Origin: Solimicrobium sp040544425
GTDB taxonomy: Bacteria > Pseudomonadota > Gammaproteobacteria > Burkholderiales > Burkholderiaceae_D
Assembly: GCA_040544425.1 (NCBI GenBank)
Contig: JBEONO010000015.1
Coordinates: forward strand, 1 to 64,000
Reading direction: 5' to 3'
Length of the DNA: 64,000 nt
The notes under the pieces are model-generated. The model did not search any database, was not told the origin of the DNA, and was given only the letters and a program-made list of their open reading frames with translations. Every line of letters begins with the position of its first letter. Position 1 is the first letter of the stretch. The position numbers were made by a program, and so were the translations under genes. This document shows, piece after piece, positions 63,403-64,000 of this stretch.

Positions 63403-64000
63403 ATGAACCAAAATGCGCTGCAGCCCCGGTCGCCTGTTGGAATATTTGATTCCGGGGTTGGCGGGTTGTCGGTGTTGCGTCATATCCGCGAGCAGTTACC
63501 GAACGAGTCACTGTGTTATTTTGCAGATTCCGGATTCGCTCCGTATGGCGACAAGCCCGAGACGGAAATCATGCAGCGCACTTTATTTGCCGCACAATCG
63601 TTGTTATCACAGGGAGTCAAAGCGATCGTCGTTGCCTGCAACACGGCGACTGCAGCAGCGATCGCGCTGCTGCGTTCGCATTACCCCGATCTCATTCTGG
63701 TTGGCGTCGAACCCGGATTAAAACCTGCTGCCAGCCTGAGCAAAACCGCGTGCGCGGGCGTGTTGGCGACCCGCTCGACGCTGGCCAGCGCAAAATATCA
63801 ACTGCTCTGTGAACAGGTTGAACACAGTACCCAGGTGCGTTTCATCCATCAGGCCTGTCCCGGCCTGGTTAACCAGATCGAACGCGGCGAGCTTGACAGC
63901 CCCGCTACGCTCAAGCTGCTGGAAGGCTATTTGCAACCGATTTTCGACACGCCAGCAGATGTCCTGGTACTCGGCTGCACGCATTACCCTTTTGTGGAAG
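63403..64000 (+). CDS. murI: Glutamate racemase, cut by the window end
   Basis: It makes D-glutamate for peptidoglycan. The visible 199 codons open with V-G-I-F-D-S-G-V-G-G-L-S-V and hold F-A-D-S-G-F-A-P-Y-G and the two catalytic cysteines in V-A-C-N-T-A-T and L-G-C-T-H-Y-P. The frame runs off the right edge, so the end lies outside. It begins three bases after the fumarase stop and is probably transcribed with it. Confidence 0.97.
   Translation, partial: MNQNALQPRSPVGIFDSGVGGLSVLRHIREQLPNESLCYFADSGFAPYGDKPETEIMQRTLFAAQSLLSQGVKAIVVACNTATAAAIALLRSHYPDLILVGVEPGLKPAASLSKTACAGVLATRSTLASAKYQLLCEQVEHSTQVRFIHQACPGLVNQIERGELDSPATLKLLEGYLQPIFDTPADVLVLGCTHYPFVE

Overview
The window is a densely coded stretch of a Gram-negative chromosome with moderate G+C. 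The gene order (glyQ-glyS-gmhB-plsC, lptD-surA-pdxA-rsmA divergent from amgK-murU-pepP, rplU-rpmA-obgE-proB divergent from ispB, pilB-pilC-pilD-coaE-zapD-yacG) is typical of Burkholderiales. The SAH riboswitch before ahcY, PP0621- and CNP1-type genes, an H1-like Lys/Ala/Pro-rich protein and a SWIB protein with a basic tail point to Betaproteobacteria, most likely Oxalobacteraceae (Undibacterium or Herminiimonas-like). The genus is inference only. I saw no rRNA, tRNA, insertion sequence, prophage or CRISPR array.

Layout. 1-11.1 kb: ahcY with its riboswitch, a PilZ protein, pth, a patatin-like lipase, a soluble hybrid histidine kinase, then the glyQS-gmhB-plsC-metallopeptidase run. 11.1-16.5 kb: an orphan type VI secretion cargo island on the minus strand (VgrG with a C-terminal extension, a Tle1-type DUF2235 phospholipase, a short leader ORF and a DUF2931 protein). 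16.6-25.8 kb: outer-membrane biogenesis and cofactor genes (lptD, surA, pdxA, rsmA), divergent from MurNAc recycling (amgK, murU) and pepP. 25.9-33 kb: acetate permease, pyrC, an Atm1-type ABC exporter, a thioesterase and YggT. 33.1-39.1 kb: the H1-like gene, a gene-free AT-rich region full of inverted repeats, and nrdAB with paired NrdR boxes. 39.1-44.1 kb: ccsA-like, PP0621, pilS, pilR and ampD in one tight operon. 44.3-53.3 kb: ffh, SWIB-tail protein, lytic transglycosylase, proS, rppH, CNP1, proB, obgE, rpmA, rplU. 53.7-64 kb: ispB, a CNNM/CorC protein, the type IV pilus assembly genes, coaE, zapD, yacG, a class I fumarase and a truncated murI.

Themes. Type IV pilus regulation (pilSR) and assembly (pilBCD) are both here but 12 kb apart. 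Peptidoglycan turnover is represented by ampD, amgK, murU, a lytic transglycosylase and murI. Two small basic proteins (H1-like and SWIB-tail) suggest eukaryote-like or chlamydia-like nucleoid proteins.

Most notable for follow-up: the VgrG/Tle1/DUF2931 module. Its putative immunity gene is preceded, in the same reading frame, by a 45-codon leader with a basic-hydrophobic N-terminus that ends in a single TAA six codons before the DUF2931 start. Also notable are the structured 34.1-34.6 kb intergenic region, an unusually extended LptD, and the SWIB-tail protein.
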